From Yinghuangia sp035454725 (GTDB lineage: Bacteria > Actinomycetota > Actinomycetes > Streptomycetales > Streptomycetaceae), in the NCBI RefSeq assembly GCF_051388935.1, contig NZ_JBPKBI010000021.1, positions 1-64,000 on the forward strand: 64,000 nt of DNA. Direction: 5' to 3'. The translations under genes were made by a program, and so were the position numbers. Below are positions 44,058 through 52,711 of this stretch, in pieces. The number at the start of each line of letters is the position of its first letter. Positions within the stretch are counted from its first letter, which is position 1. Under the pieces are notes generated by a model that made no database searches, had not been told where the DNA came from, and saw only the letters and a program-made list of their open reading frames with translations.

Positions 44058-45638
44058 ATGGACGCCGTCATCCCCGCACCGGCCAACCGGACACAGGCTG
44101 CTGCCGCCCCCTCGGGAGTGCTGTCCACCGACGGGCCGTGGCTCGTGCGGGCCTCGGATCCGGCGTTGGAACCAGTGGCCGCGACCGTGCAGGCGCTCCT
44201 GGAACCCCACCTCGCGGACGCCACCGCGGCCGACGGCCCCGGAAACCCGCAGACGATCACGCTGCGGTTCGGCGACACCGTCGAGTTCCCGGAACCCCAC
44301 GGGATCGCCCTCGGCGGGAACGAGGCCCACCATGTTGTGCTGGACCACGAGGGGATCACCTGCCGTGCGGGAACGGCGGCAGGAGTGTTCCGCGCGGCGG
44401 TCACGGCCGTGCAGCTCATCGCGACCGGGGGGAAGCCGCCGTACCAGGAGGTGGCCGACGCGCCGCGCTACGCCTGGCGGGGGCTGGTCCTCGACCCGGC
44501 ACGCTCGTTCATCCCCGTCGCCGACCTGTGCCGGCTGATCGACCTCGCGGCGCTGTACAAGCTCAACGTGCTGCACCTGCACCTCACCGACAACCAGGGC
44601 TGGCGGTTGGAGATCCCCGGCCTACCCGAACTCACCGCCCAGAACGCGCCGTTCTACACCGCCGACGAGTTCCGTGAGATCCAGGAGCACGCCGCCGCGC
44701 GGTTCATCACCGTCATCCCCGAGATCGATCTGCCCGGCCACTGCGGCGCGTTGCGCGCGGCCCTACCGCACCTGCCCGCCGCGCCGGTTCCCGACGACGG
44801 CGCCGAACTTCTTGAGCACCTGAACCGCGTCATGCCGTTCGCCCCGCCCCTGGACCTCGCGGATGCGGCGACCTCGGACGTGGTCCGCCGCATCCTGGAG
44901 CAGGTGTGCGCGATGACAGCCGGGCCCTTCGTGCACATCGGCGCGGACGAGGCGGCCGGGACGACCCACGACAGCTACAACGGAGCCGTCCGCCAACTCC
45001 GGGGACTGGTCCGCGAGTTCGGCAAGAAGTCAGTGGCCTGGCAAGAGGCTTCCCGAGCGGGCGGCAGCGCTGACGACGTCACCCAGCACTGGTTCGACTC
45101 CTCGGCGATGCAGCGCGGCGCGTCCGCCGGGGACGGCACGGCCACCAGCGGAATCCCGAGCGAGACGGCCGCCGCCTTCCTCGCGATGTTCGCCCCGGCC
45201 GCCGACGACCTGGACCGCATTCTCGACGGCGGTGGCCGCGTCGTCCTCTCCAACCAGTCGCACCTGTACCTCGACCGCGGCTACGTCCCCACGACCGCCC
45301 CGTCGGCCCAGGCCGACGCCGTCGCACGGCTCGGCCTGCCGTTCTACCCGCCCCGGACACTCGAGGAGTCCGCCTCGTGGGACCCGGCGGACTACGGCGT
45401 CCCCGACGACCGCGTCGCCGGCATCGAAGCGGCGCTGTGGGCCGAGACCATCACCGGCACCGACGACCTCACGTTCCTGCTCCTGCCCCGCATCGCCGCC
45501 GTCGCCGAAACCGCCTGGACCGGCCGCCCGGCCGACTGGAGTGAATACCGCGAACGGCTTGCCCGGCACGGACGGCTTTGGACCCGGCTGGGTCTGACGT
45601 ACTTCGCCTCCGCCGAGATCCCCTGGACGCACGAATGA
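44058..45638 (+). CDS. GH20 beta-N-acetylhexosaminidase, cytoplasmic
   Basis: 526 residues. The N-terminal GH20b domain is at about 15-130. The catalytic barrel follows (PRYAWRGLVLDPARSFIP, HLHLTDNQGWRLEI) with the Asp297-Glu298 pair in HIGADEA. It cleaves terminal GlcNAc or GalNAc from oligosaccharides by substrate-assisted catalysis. ATG 44058 has GGAGGAG directly upstream and no signal peptide follows, so it should act inside the cell on imported chito-oligosaccharides. It precedes a SIS gene by 73 bp and is probably cotranscribed with it. Confidence 0.93.
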   Translation: MDAVIPAPANRTQAAAAPSGVLSTDGPWLVRASDPALEPVAATVQALLEPHLADATAADGPGNPQTITLRFGDTVEFPEPHGIALGGNEAHHVVLDHEGITCRAGTAAGVFRAAVTAVQLIATGGKPPYQEVADAPRYAWRGLVLDPARSFIPVADLCRLIDLAALYKLNVLHLHLTDNQGWRLEIPGLPELTAQNAPFYTADEFREIQEHAAARFITVIPEIDLPGHCGALRAALPHLPAAPVPDDGAELLEHLNRVMPFAPPLDLADAATSDVVRRILEQVCAMTAGPFVHIGADEAAGTTHDSYNGAVRQLRGLVREFGKKSVAWQEASRAGGSADDVTQHWFDSSAMQRGASAGDGTATSGIPSETAAAFLAMFAPAADDLDRILDGGGRVVLSNQSHLYLDRGYVPTTAPSAQADAVARLGLPFYPPRTLEESASWDPADYGVPDDRVAGIEAALWAETITGTDDLTFLLLPRIAAVAETAWTGRPADWSEYRERLARHGRLWTRLGLTYFASAEIPWTHE

Positions 45639-45711
45639 GTTCCGCGCGGCGCGGTCACAGGGTGACCCATACGACCCGTCCCGGACCGACAAACAGCCGA
45701 AGGTGCCACCC

Positions 45712-46782
45712 ATGACGTCTGCCGACACCGACACCGACACCGCGACGCCGCCCGGCGCCATCATGTCCGCCGAGATGGCGGAGCAACCGGAAGTCCTGCG
45801 CCGGATCCTGGCCGACGGCACGCCGCGCATCCGCGAAGTCGCCGACGCGATCTCCGGGCGCGGCCCGCGCTTCGTCCTGCTGACCGCGCGCGGCACCAGC
45901 GACAACGCCGCGCTGTACGCGAAATACCTCGTCGAGGTGCTGCTCGGCAAGCCGGTCGGGCTCACGTCGATGTCGACCACGACCGCGTACCACGCCGAGC
46001 CCGACCTGTCGGACTGCCTCGTGATCACGGTCAGCCAGTCCGGTGGATCGCCCGACCTGGTCGCCTCGACCGAGGCGGCCCGCAAGGCCGGCGCCATCAC
46101 CCTCGCGGTGACCAACAACGCCGACTCACCACTCGCCGCCGTGTCCGCGTTCCACATCGACCTGCTCGCCGGGCCCGAGCGGGCGCTTCCGGCAACCAAG
46201 ACCTACACCGCGGAACTACTCTCGCTGTTCCTGCTCGTCGAAGCGCTGCGCGGCGGCGACGGATCGGCGGCGGACGGCCTGCCGGACCTCGCGGCGCAGG
46301 TCCTGGCCCGGCGGCGGGAGGTCGTCGAACTCGCGCAGCGATACCGGTTCGCGCAGCGCCTCGTCATCACCTCACGCGGCTACGGCTACCCGACCGCGCG
46401 CGAGGCCGCGCTGAAGATCATGGAGACCAGCTATATCCCCGCACAACCCTTCTCCGGCGCCGACCTGCTGCACGGCCCGCTCGCGATGGTCGACAACGTC
46501 AGCCCCGTCATCGCGATCGTGCCCGACGGCCGCGGCGGCCAGGCCCTTCAACCCGCCCTCGACCAGCTCCGCGCGCGCGGCGCCGACTTGACAGTGGTGG
46601 GCCAGGCCCACGAAGTCGCCCGCACCGGCCCGGGGTTCGCCCTCCCGGCGGGCGTGGCCGAGGAGGTCCAGCCGATCCTGGAAATCCTGCCGCTGCAAAT
46701 GCTGGCGTACGAAATCGCGATCGCACGCGGCCTCGACCCGGACGCCCCGCGCGCACTGGCCAAGGTGACCGAAACGCACTGA
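45712..46782 (+). CDS. SIS-domain sugar-phosphate enzyme (GlcN-6-P deaminase-like)
   Basis: 356 residues with two SIS domains: TARGTSDNAALYAKYLVE (about 60-77), ITVSQSGGSPDLVASTEAA (ca. 104-122) in the first, and ITSRGYGYPTAREAALKIME plus GPLAMVD in the second. This is the synthetase half of GlmS without the glutaminase half, as in AgaS/NagB-II. With nagA, ROK kinase and GH20 nearby it probably deaminates GlcN-6-P to Fru-6-P. Start: ATG 45712 with GAAGGTG upstream; GTG 45703 is possible. Confidence 0.9.
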   Translation: MTSADTDTDTATPPGAIMSAEMAEQPEVLRRILADGTPRIREVADAISGRGPRFVLLTARGTSDNAALYAKYLVEVLLGKPVGLTSMSTTTAYHAEPDLSDCLVITVSQSGGSPDLVASTEAARKAGAITLAVTNNADSPLAAVSAFHIDLLAGPERALPATKTYTAELLSLFLLVEALRGGDGSAADGLPDLAAQVLARRREVVELAQRYRFAQRLVITSRGYGYPTAREAALKIMETSYIPAQPFSGADLLHGPLAMVDNVSPVIAIVPDGRGGQALQPALDQLRARGADLTVVGQAHEVARTGPGFALPAGVAEEVQPILEILPLQMLAYEIAIARGLDPDAPRALAKVTETH

Positions 46783-46870
46783 CCGGGCACCGACGAGGAA
46801 CCCGTCCGAAGCCGGGCCGCCGACTGCTTCCGCGAGTTCGGCGCGACAGGGGCCACGACAAGGAGATTCC

Positions 46871-47518
46871 GTGACCCGCGAGCCACCACCGCCGAAGTCG
46901 GCTGCCGCCAAAGGCACCGGGAGGAAGCGGGGCCCGTACCGCAAGAGCGGGGAACGCCGACAGCGGATCCTCGAAGCGGCGTACGAGGTGTTCGACGAAC
47001 GCGGCGACGGCCTGTCGATGCAGGAGGTCGCCGACCGGGTCGGCGTGACACAGCCCGCACTCAACTACTACTTCGGCAGCCGCGAGGAACTGCTGCTGGC
47101 GGTCCTGGCCCACCGGGAAGCCCTGGGCATCGCAGCCTCCGAAGCCGCCGACCCGGGCCAACGGCTTCAAGCGGCAGTGCGCCACACGGTGGAACACCCC
47201 GGGTTGGCGAAGCTGTTCGTCTCCCTCGCGGCCATGTCCGCCGACCCGGAAAATTCCGCCCACGACTATTTCCTGACGCGGTACCGGAACCTCACCGCCT
47301 ACACGACCAAGGGAATCGAGCAGGCCCAAAGCGCGGCGACCACCCCAACCGACGAGGACCCCGAACACCTCGCCCGGATGCTGCTCGCCGTGATCGACGG
47401 CCTCCAGATCCAGTGGCTGAGCGACCCGTCGGTCGACATTGCCGCGATCCTCCAGGCCTTCGACCAACTGTGCGCCAACCCCGCGAGCACTCGGCCCGAC
47501 GTGCCTGAGCAGGCGTAG
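46871..47518 (+). CDS. TetR-family regulator, paralogue of the one at 37927
   Basis: 215 residues. KRGPYRKSGERRQ arm and helix-turn-helix at about 30-78, nearly identical to the regulator at 37927. The C-terminal half is shorter and more diverged (TTKGIEQAQSAATTPTDED in place of the other's acidic stretch). Start GTG 46871 has AAGGAG. It is 88 bp downstream of the SIS gene and may be part of the same transcript, so it could regulate the amino-sugar genes. Confidence 0.92.
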   Translation: MTREPPPPKSAAAKGTGRKRGPYRKSGERRQRILEAAYEVFDERGDGLSMQEVADRVGVTQPALNYYFGSREELLLAVLAHREALGIAASEAADPGQRLQAAVRHTVEHPGLAKLFVSLAAMSADPENSAHDYFLTRYRNLTAYTTKGIEQAQSAATTPTDEDPEHLARMLLAVIDGLQIQWLSDPSVDIAAILQAFDQLCANPASTRPDVPEQA

Positions 47519-47695
47519 GAGCCGCACAACAGCAACGACGGCATGCACCCGCTTCGGGACACGAGCGAGGCGATGACCACCGTGCCGGGCCACCCGCTGA
47601 GTTGCCGACCGAACGCGCGAGTACGGTGGCCGGCCGAGAAACGGCGGTCCGGGAGTCCGGGCCACGCCGCATGCTCGGGTCGTGGCTCTTGCGAT

Positions 47696-48073
47696 TCAGT
47701 CCCGCGAACCGGTCGCGTGCGGCGTCGCGCCGCCGAACGGATTGCCGTCCGTGCGCTGGGGAGCGGACGTACCGAACGGGTTCGCTCCCTGGCCGGATGC
47801 CGGCGGGGCGAGGGGCGGCGTCGAGCCCGGAACGGGCGGGCCGGAAAAGGGATTCTGCCCGGTCGCGACCCGGCTGTAGTCGTCGGACCGGGCGGCCTGG
47901 GCGGTACGCCGACGCTGGACCGCCCCGCGAATTCGCAGCGCCAGCACGCCGATGACGATCGCGACGATGAACACGATCTGGGCCTCGTCGGCGATCGAGT
48001 CGGGGAGCAGGAAGAAGAAGACGCTGGCGAGAATGTCGGCGAGGAAGCTCCCCACCCCGGCTTCGGACACCAC
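47696..48073 (-). CDS. Small membrane protein, proline-rich tail
   Basis: 125 residues. Two hydrophobic stretches: FLADILASVFFFLLP and an N-terminal helix IVFIVAIVIGVLALRIRGAV, then a long tail rich in Pro, Gly and Asn with three NPF-containing repeats (QNPFSGPP, ANPFGTSA, GNPFGGAT). The tail would lie in the cytoplasm and is presumably disordered. No known function. Start is the ATG or GTG at 48073. Confidence 0.65.
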   Translation of the reverse strand: MVSEAGVGSFLADILASVFFFLLPDSIADEAQIVFIVAIVIGVLALRIRGAVQRRRTAQAARSDDYSRVATGQNPFSGPPVPGSTPPLAPPASGQGANPFGTSAPQRTDGNPFGGATPHATGSRD

Positions 48074-48582
48074 GGAACCTCTCGGTAAGGCTTATTGACG
48101 GACAGTCAGCTGATGCGGCGGCACATCCGGGCCACGCTCCGCACCGGATGCGCAGAGCATGTATACACGGGGAGCGAAACGCTCCATCAACCGGCCGCAG
48201 CGCGCAAGTGCCGTACAGCGCGAACCGGTTCGACGAGGCCGCGTGGCATTGGGGCCGTGTACGCCTTTCGTCGAGCGTTTCGACCGGTGAGATGACGTAC
48301 GCCCCGATATCGCCGGAAGCGCGCGGCGTGGAGACGAACAACTCGCCGACGACCACGAAGGCAGGCCCCTGATCCAGGAGCGCCATGCGCCGATAACGCA
48401 GAACCCGTGCGACCACTGTGGACCGGACCACCCGCGCCTACGTGCGTCGCCCCTCCGTCATCGAGCAGGGGGCTACGACCGAGAGCGACACGTGGCGACC
48501 GATACCCGTCCGCGTTCATGTCCGACGTGGGGTGGGGTGGGGAGTCGAACTGGCCTGCTTCGATGTGCGCCTGGGCCGGCCC
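48074..48582. other. 509-bp space with a coding-like remnant
   Basis: No intact gene. On the minus strand ATG 48386 opens MALLDQGPAFVVVGELFVST, continuing PRASGDIGAYVISPVETLDE with high G/C in third positions down to about 48280; then codon use and sequence become random and no proper end is seen. It looks like the first 40 residues of a lost gene. No match recognised. Confidence 0.4.
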
Positions 48583-49200
48583 TCACGCCCGCGCGCCGCG
48601 CTGCGCGGTGGCGACGACACCGGCGACGTGTGCGGAACTCATCTGGAGCAGTGCGCCGATCCGGTCGAGCAGTGCCCGCTCGGCGGCACTGACCTCGCCG
48701 TCCACCGAGGCGATGGCGACGGCCCAGCTCAACAGCCATTCGCGGCCCCCGCCCTGCATGGCGTCGCCGAGCGGCACGAGGGTGCCTTCCAGATCGATGT
48801 GCGCGGTGGCCCACTCGGCGTCCAACTCGGCGACCGTGTAGGCCCCCGCGCTGCTGACGACGCTCGAAATCGCCTCGGCGGCCTTCGCCCGGGCGGCCGC
48901 CGACGGCGTTCCCGCAGTCCGCAGAATGCTGAACGCGACCGCCCGCATGGCATCGCGCTTGCCGAGCGCCATGGCGGCGTTGGTCTGCCGCTGAAGCGCG
49001 GTTTCGGCGAAAGTGCCCTTGCATACCTGGCATTCGACGTGGACGCCGTCCTGCTTGTACGTGAAGACGGGGATGAAGAACAACGTGAACCAGCGCCGTG
49101 CCAACTTCAGTTGGTAGGAACGATCGCCACCGCACTGCGGGCAGAAGAAGACGCCTTCCGACAGCGTCTTGAACAGGGTCTTGAAGCCCCAGATGAGCAT
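48583..49200 (-). CDS. Zinc-ribbon protein with TerB-like domain
   Basis: 205 residues. N-terminal zinc ribbon (FFCPQCGGDRSY ... VECQVCKGTF, two CxxC pairs, about 14-50) with the hydrophobic segment RRWFTLFFIPVFTY between the pairs, as in the zinc_ribbon_15 type. A helical TerB-like part follows (WLLSWAVAIASVDGEVSAAE, then LLDRIGALLQM). TerB proteins are linked to metal or phage stress, but the role here is unknown. Start is ATG 49200 with GAGGAGG. Confidence 0.82.
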   Translation of the reverse strand: MLIWGFKTLFKTLSEGVFFCPQCGGDRSYQLKLARRWFTLFFIPVFTYKQDGVHVECQVCKGTFAETALQRQTNAAMALGKRDAMRAVAFSILRTAGTPSAAARAKAAEAISSVVSSAGAYTVAELDAEWATAHIDLEGTLVPLGDAMQGGGREWLLSWAVAIASVDGEVSAAERALLDRIGALLQMSSAHVAGVVATAQRGARA

Positions 49201-49829
49201 GGGGGATTCCTCCTCGTTGCTGTGGGCGCACATGCTGCCAGACAGTTGCGGCAAGCCCGCGACCGGACGGATGGCTCAGCGCGAAATGGCTGAAACCGAG
49301 CGCATCCGAATCCCCGGGCCCGCGCTCGCCGCCCGGCGCTGCGTCGTTGGGAGAGCCTCCGGACCGCCGCGCCTCCGAGTGCGATGCCGGGCGCGACGGC
49401 AAACGGTGAGGACGAGCCTGAGGCGGCGGGTGCGTGAGTGAGGTCGTACGCGTCGCTTTGCTGGGACTCGGCCATATTTCGGAGACGCACCTTCAGGTTC
49501 TCGCGGCCGACGAGCGCGTCCGCGCCGTCGATCCAGGTCGTCAACCACCGGTCGGCGAGAAGCGGTCGTTCAGATAGTCGTAGTCGCACAGCGGTGGCGA
49601 GCGGTGAGCCGGATGGGGTGGTGCGTGCGCGGGCGGGGAGGACGGCATTGGCGGTGAGTCGCTTGGCCGCGAGTGCGGGCGCTTGCGTGCTGAACTTGGG
49701 TTTGGCGAGGGCTTGTTCCGGCGCGGCGGAGGGCCTTGGGCGCGCCTGACCAAGCCGGCCCGGCCCGCTGGTGCCGCCTGGTACGTGCGGCGGCGTCAGC
49801 CTGTGTGCAGGCCGGTCAGGAGTTGTTGG
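49201..49829. other. 629-bp space, possible decayed coding segment
   Basis: No intact gene. On the minus strand about 49440-49590 reads ADRWLTTWIDGADALVGREN, continuing LKVRLRNMAESQQSDAYDL, with natural amino-acid composition and high-GC third positions; an adjacent frame supplies CDYDYLNDRF before it. This looks like a frameshifted fragment of an unrecognised gene. Confidence 0.4.
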
Positions 49830-50289
49830 AGGAGCCACGGGTCGGTTCGTACCGTAGGCCGCTTCGTGGTCTCTGGCCTTCTCCAAACGCCGGACTACGC
49901 CCGCGCCGTGATTCGCGGGTCTACCCTCGAACGCGATGAAGCAGAGATCGAACGACGGACGCACGTACGCATCACTCGACAGGCTCTGCTCACCCGGGCA
50001 ACAGCCGCGCCGCCTCTGGATGTTGTGCGGAACGAAGCTGTACTTCGTCGGCCTGTCGGCAGTGCGAAGGTCATGGCCGAACAGTTGAACAGGCTGGTTG
50101 AGCTGAACGATCTCGACAACGTGAGCATCCGTGTCGTGCCCTCTTCCTCGGGCTTCCACATGGGGGTCATGTCGGGGCCGTTCGTGCTCTGCGTTTCCCG
50201 GTCGTGAGCATGGCCGGGAAGCTGAACCGCCCACGGTCCACGTGGACGGGTTCACCGGCGCCTTGTTGTTGCTGGAGGTGACGTCATGA
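49830..50289 (+). pseudogene. XRE-type regulator, DUF5753 effector remnant
   Basis: The segment FVVSGLLQTPDYARAVIRG, VVRNEAVLRRPVGS, LNRLVELNDLDNVSIRVVPS and GFHMGVMSGPFVL follows DUF5753, the C-terminal part of many actinomycete XRE regulators. The helix-turn-helix part is missing upstream. After LCVSR the frame stops; another frame continues EPPTVHVDGFTGALLLLEVT to the stop at 50287-50289. So it has lost its 5' part and carries a frameshift near 50200. These regulators normally pair with a DUF397 gene; none is seen. Confidence 0.78.
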
Positions 50290-50336
50290 CAGTGGCGTGG
50301 GCACCGTCGGGGCTGCCAATCCCAGCGGAGTGCGGC

Positions 50337-50705
50337 TCAGGCTCCGCGGACGAAGGTCGCGCAGTCCGGACAGTCGTCGAGGTATCGGTGCCGGCACTCA
50401 ACGGTGTGTTGCAGGAAGGTGATTGCCTGCTGTCTAAAGGCGACTTCATTCTGGAGTGCCGCGATCTTCGCCCTCACGACAGCCTGCGCCGCCGACTTCT
50501 TCGGCGCCATGGCGGCAGTGGCCTCGGGCAATGAGAGCCCGACGCGTCGCAGTTTCAGCACGGTACGTGCCTGTTCCAGCGCGCCCTCGTCGTAGATGCG
50601 GTAGCCGTTGCCATCGCGACGCACGGTGAGGGCACCAACGTCCTCCCAGTGCCGCAGGACGTGAGCCTCAACGCCGAGCTCTGCGGCTGCTTCCCCGATC
50701 GTCAT
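50337..50705 (-). CDS. MerR-family transcriptional regulator
   Basis: 122 residues. MTIGEAAAELGVEAHVLRHW, then EDVGALTVRRDGNGYRIYDE, forms the MerR winged helix; a coiled-coil helix and Cys-rich end (CRHRYLDDCPDCATF, four residues that could bind a metal or sense redox) follow. It is divergent from the NmrA-like gene at 50757, the typical layout for MerR control of an NAD(P)H-binding oxidoreductase. Start ATG 50705; ATG 50744 is an alternative. Confidence 0.88.
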   Translation of the reverse strand: MTIGEAAAELGVEAHVLRHWEDVGALTVRRDGNGYRIYDEGALEQARTVLKLRRVGLSLPEATAAMAPKKSAAQAVVRAKIAALQNEVAFRQQAITFLQHTVECRHRYLDDCPDCATFVRGA

Positions 50706-50756
50706 CACCACACGCGCCTTGCCTTCATGTCGACCTGAACCCATAGCGTCACGATC

Positions 50757-51637
50757 ATGCCTGATACCACCAACCCCACGAACTTCCCGTACCGTCCATC
50801 GACTCTCCTGGTCACCGGCGCTACGGGCAACCTCGGCCGAGAGATTGTTGACCGCCTCCAAGCCCACGGCGCGCGCGTACGGTGCCTTGTGCGCGATCAG
50901 GCTCGCCCGCGACCAGGAGTCGAGTGGGTGGTCGGCGACCTCATGGATCCCGGTACCGTGCGCGAGGCGCTCGTGGGCATCGACGCAGTCTTTCTGATCT
51001 GGCCACTGCTTCCGCCGCTGCCCACGACCTGGTCGCAGAACTCGCCACGGCGGCGCCGCGTGTCGTCTACCTGTCCTCGACCGCTATAGACGACGAAGCC
51101 GCTCGTCAAAGCGATCCCATCGTTCAAGTCCACGCGGATATGGAAGCCCTGCTCCACGATGCCGGCCTGCGACCCGTGGTGCTGCGTAGTGACACGTTGG
51201 CCTCCAACGCCCGTGGCTGGGTGCAACAGGTGCGGGTGGGCGATGTCGTCTCGGGTCCAGAGACGGCCCGCACAGCCGTCGTCGACGAGCGCGATGTCGC
51301 TGATGCGGCCGTAGCCGTATTGCTCACACATCACGATCAACTGAACCATGGCCCCTGTGTGTTGACCGGTCCCGAGGTGCTCAGCCGCGCCGACCAGGTC
51401 GCTCACCTCGGTGCTGCACTCCGGCGCGATCTGCGATTCCAGGCGCTTCCCGCTGATCTCGCGCGATCACGGATGCTTGCCGACGGTCGCCCCGAGCCAC
51501 TCGTGGAGGCGCTGATCGCCGCCTCGGTGTGGCGACCAGAGTCCCATCGCGTCACCGATCATGTTGAGCGCCTCGCCGGCCACCCGGCCGGCACCTTCGC
51601 GAGGTGGGCCATCGACCATGCGGCCGAGTTCAACTGA
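50757..51637 (+). pseudogene. NmrA-like NAD(P)-binding protein with a frameshift
   Basis: ATG 50757 opens a Rossmann protein: STLLVTGATGNLGREIVDRL, VRCLVRDQ, WVVGDLMDPGTVREALVGID, AVFLIWPL. Near 51010 the frame breaks into LPPLPTTWSQ. From there the frame one step over carries on: ASAAAHDLVAELATAAPRVV, YLSSTAID, VVLRSDTLASNARGW ... to the stop at 51637. Joined, it makes a protein of about 290 residues of the NmrA/azoreductase-like family. The rest is well conserved, so the frameshift is recent, or a sequencing error. It is controlled, presumably, by the divergent MerR gene. Confidence 0.8.
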
Positions 51638-51739
51638 CGAGAACCGCGGAACGCCACCCCGACCACGACGAACGCGCTCGATGACCTGCATGGGGTCTTG
51701 GGGCGGCAATCGTCGTTCGTTTCCGGCAGGAAGGCATCC

Positions 51740-52424
51740 ATGGCGCACGCCAGCGCTCCGCTGTCCACCGAAGGGCGCCGACGTCTGATCGAGCGCTGCC
51801 AGACTCGGCCGATCGCACACGTCGCCGCCGAAATGGGGATTTCCCGCGCCTGTGCGTCGAAGTGGGTCAACCGCTGGCGGCGTCACGGTGAGGCCGGCCT
51901 GCAAGATCGGCCCTCGACCCCGCGTCGGAGTCCGAACGCGTCGCCCGCGTGGGTGATCGACAAGATCGAGATCTGGCGGCGCGAGCACAAGTGGTCCGCA
52001 CAACGGATCACCCACGAGTCGGCCGACATCGGCCACCCGGCACCTGACCCGACTCGGCCTCGGCAAACGCAGGTTCATCGACTTCGGCTGCGAGAACAAC
52101 CGTAAGCCGGGGAAGATCACCGCTCGCCGACCGGGCCATATGGTGCACCTGGAGGGGAAGAAGGTCGGTCGGATTCCGAATGGCGGAGGCTGGCGCATCC
52201 ACGGCCGCGACAGCGACCAGGCGAAGGCCGCAGGCAGGGCGAAGTCGGCAGGCGCAAAGCGTGGCTACGTCTACATGCACTCGGCGATTGACGGCTTCTC
52301 TCGACTCGCGTACACAGAGCCTCGTGCCGATGAGAAGGGGGCGACCGCTGCCGCGTTCCTCGCGCGCGCGAAGGTCCACACAGCGGCGCCGCTGGTCTGC
52401 CGCCGGCCTCACGCTTTCGGGTAG
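51740..52424 (+). pseudogene. IS481-family transposase remnant
   Basis: ATG 51740 opens the helix-turn-helix part (STEGRRRLIERCQTRPIAHV, AAEMGISRACASKWVNRW, RRHGEAGLQDRPSTP, KWSAQRITHESADIGHP). At about 52035 a frame change and small deletion occur, and another frame goes on with GRITARYPGHMVH-type sequence (RRPGHMVHLEGKKVGRIPNG, GYVYMHSAIDGFSRLAYTE) to AFLARAKV, ending at 52424. Only the first Asp of the rve DDE triad could remain; the last third of the transposase is missing. Terminal repeats were not found. Confidence 0.85.
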
Positions 52425-52505
52425 GTGTCACCGAACCCTGCAGCAGTCCCCAAATTGCAGCCGAGTCCAGCTACTGCTGAAGCGATGACCGCGTGCCGTT
52501 CACGT

Positions 52506-52711
52506 GCGGATGTTGCGCGCTTCGGCAAGTTCGGCGCGGAGTTGGCCGCGAGCGCGCATCAGGATCTTCCCGAGCATGTTTCTTGCCGGTCCTGCTCCTG
52601 CCACGACCCCAGTAATGATCGGTCGTGGTGTCCTCGACGATCTCGTCATCACCGGTGGACAGCAGAATCTCATGGATCTCGGCATGTGCACGGAACTTGG
52701 TCCCCACGCGC
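52506..52711 (-). pseudogene. NADAR-family protein, frameshifted C-terminal remnant
   Basis: On the minus strand one frame reads KFRAHAEIHEILLSTGDDEI then VEDTTTDHYWGRGRSRTG, and another frame continues RNMLGKILMRARGQLRAEL. Together this is the C-terminal end of the NADAR (YbiA-like) family: LxxTGDxxIVEDTxxDxYWGxGxxxxGxNxLGxxLMxxR. The N-terminal two thirds are gone. NADAR enzymes hydrolyse riboflavin intermediates or ADP-ribosyl groups and are part of some phage-defence systems. Confidence 0.78.

Noticed and set aside
50286..50534. DUF397 gene after the DUF5753 remnant (ATG overlapping its TGA)
   Set aside because: The overlap is typical of such pairs, but the translated sequence lacks the W-K-S-S-x-S motif of DUF397 and runs over the MerR gene on the other strand.
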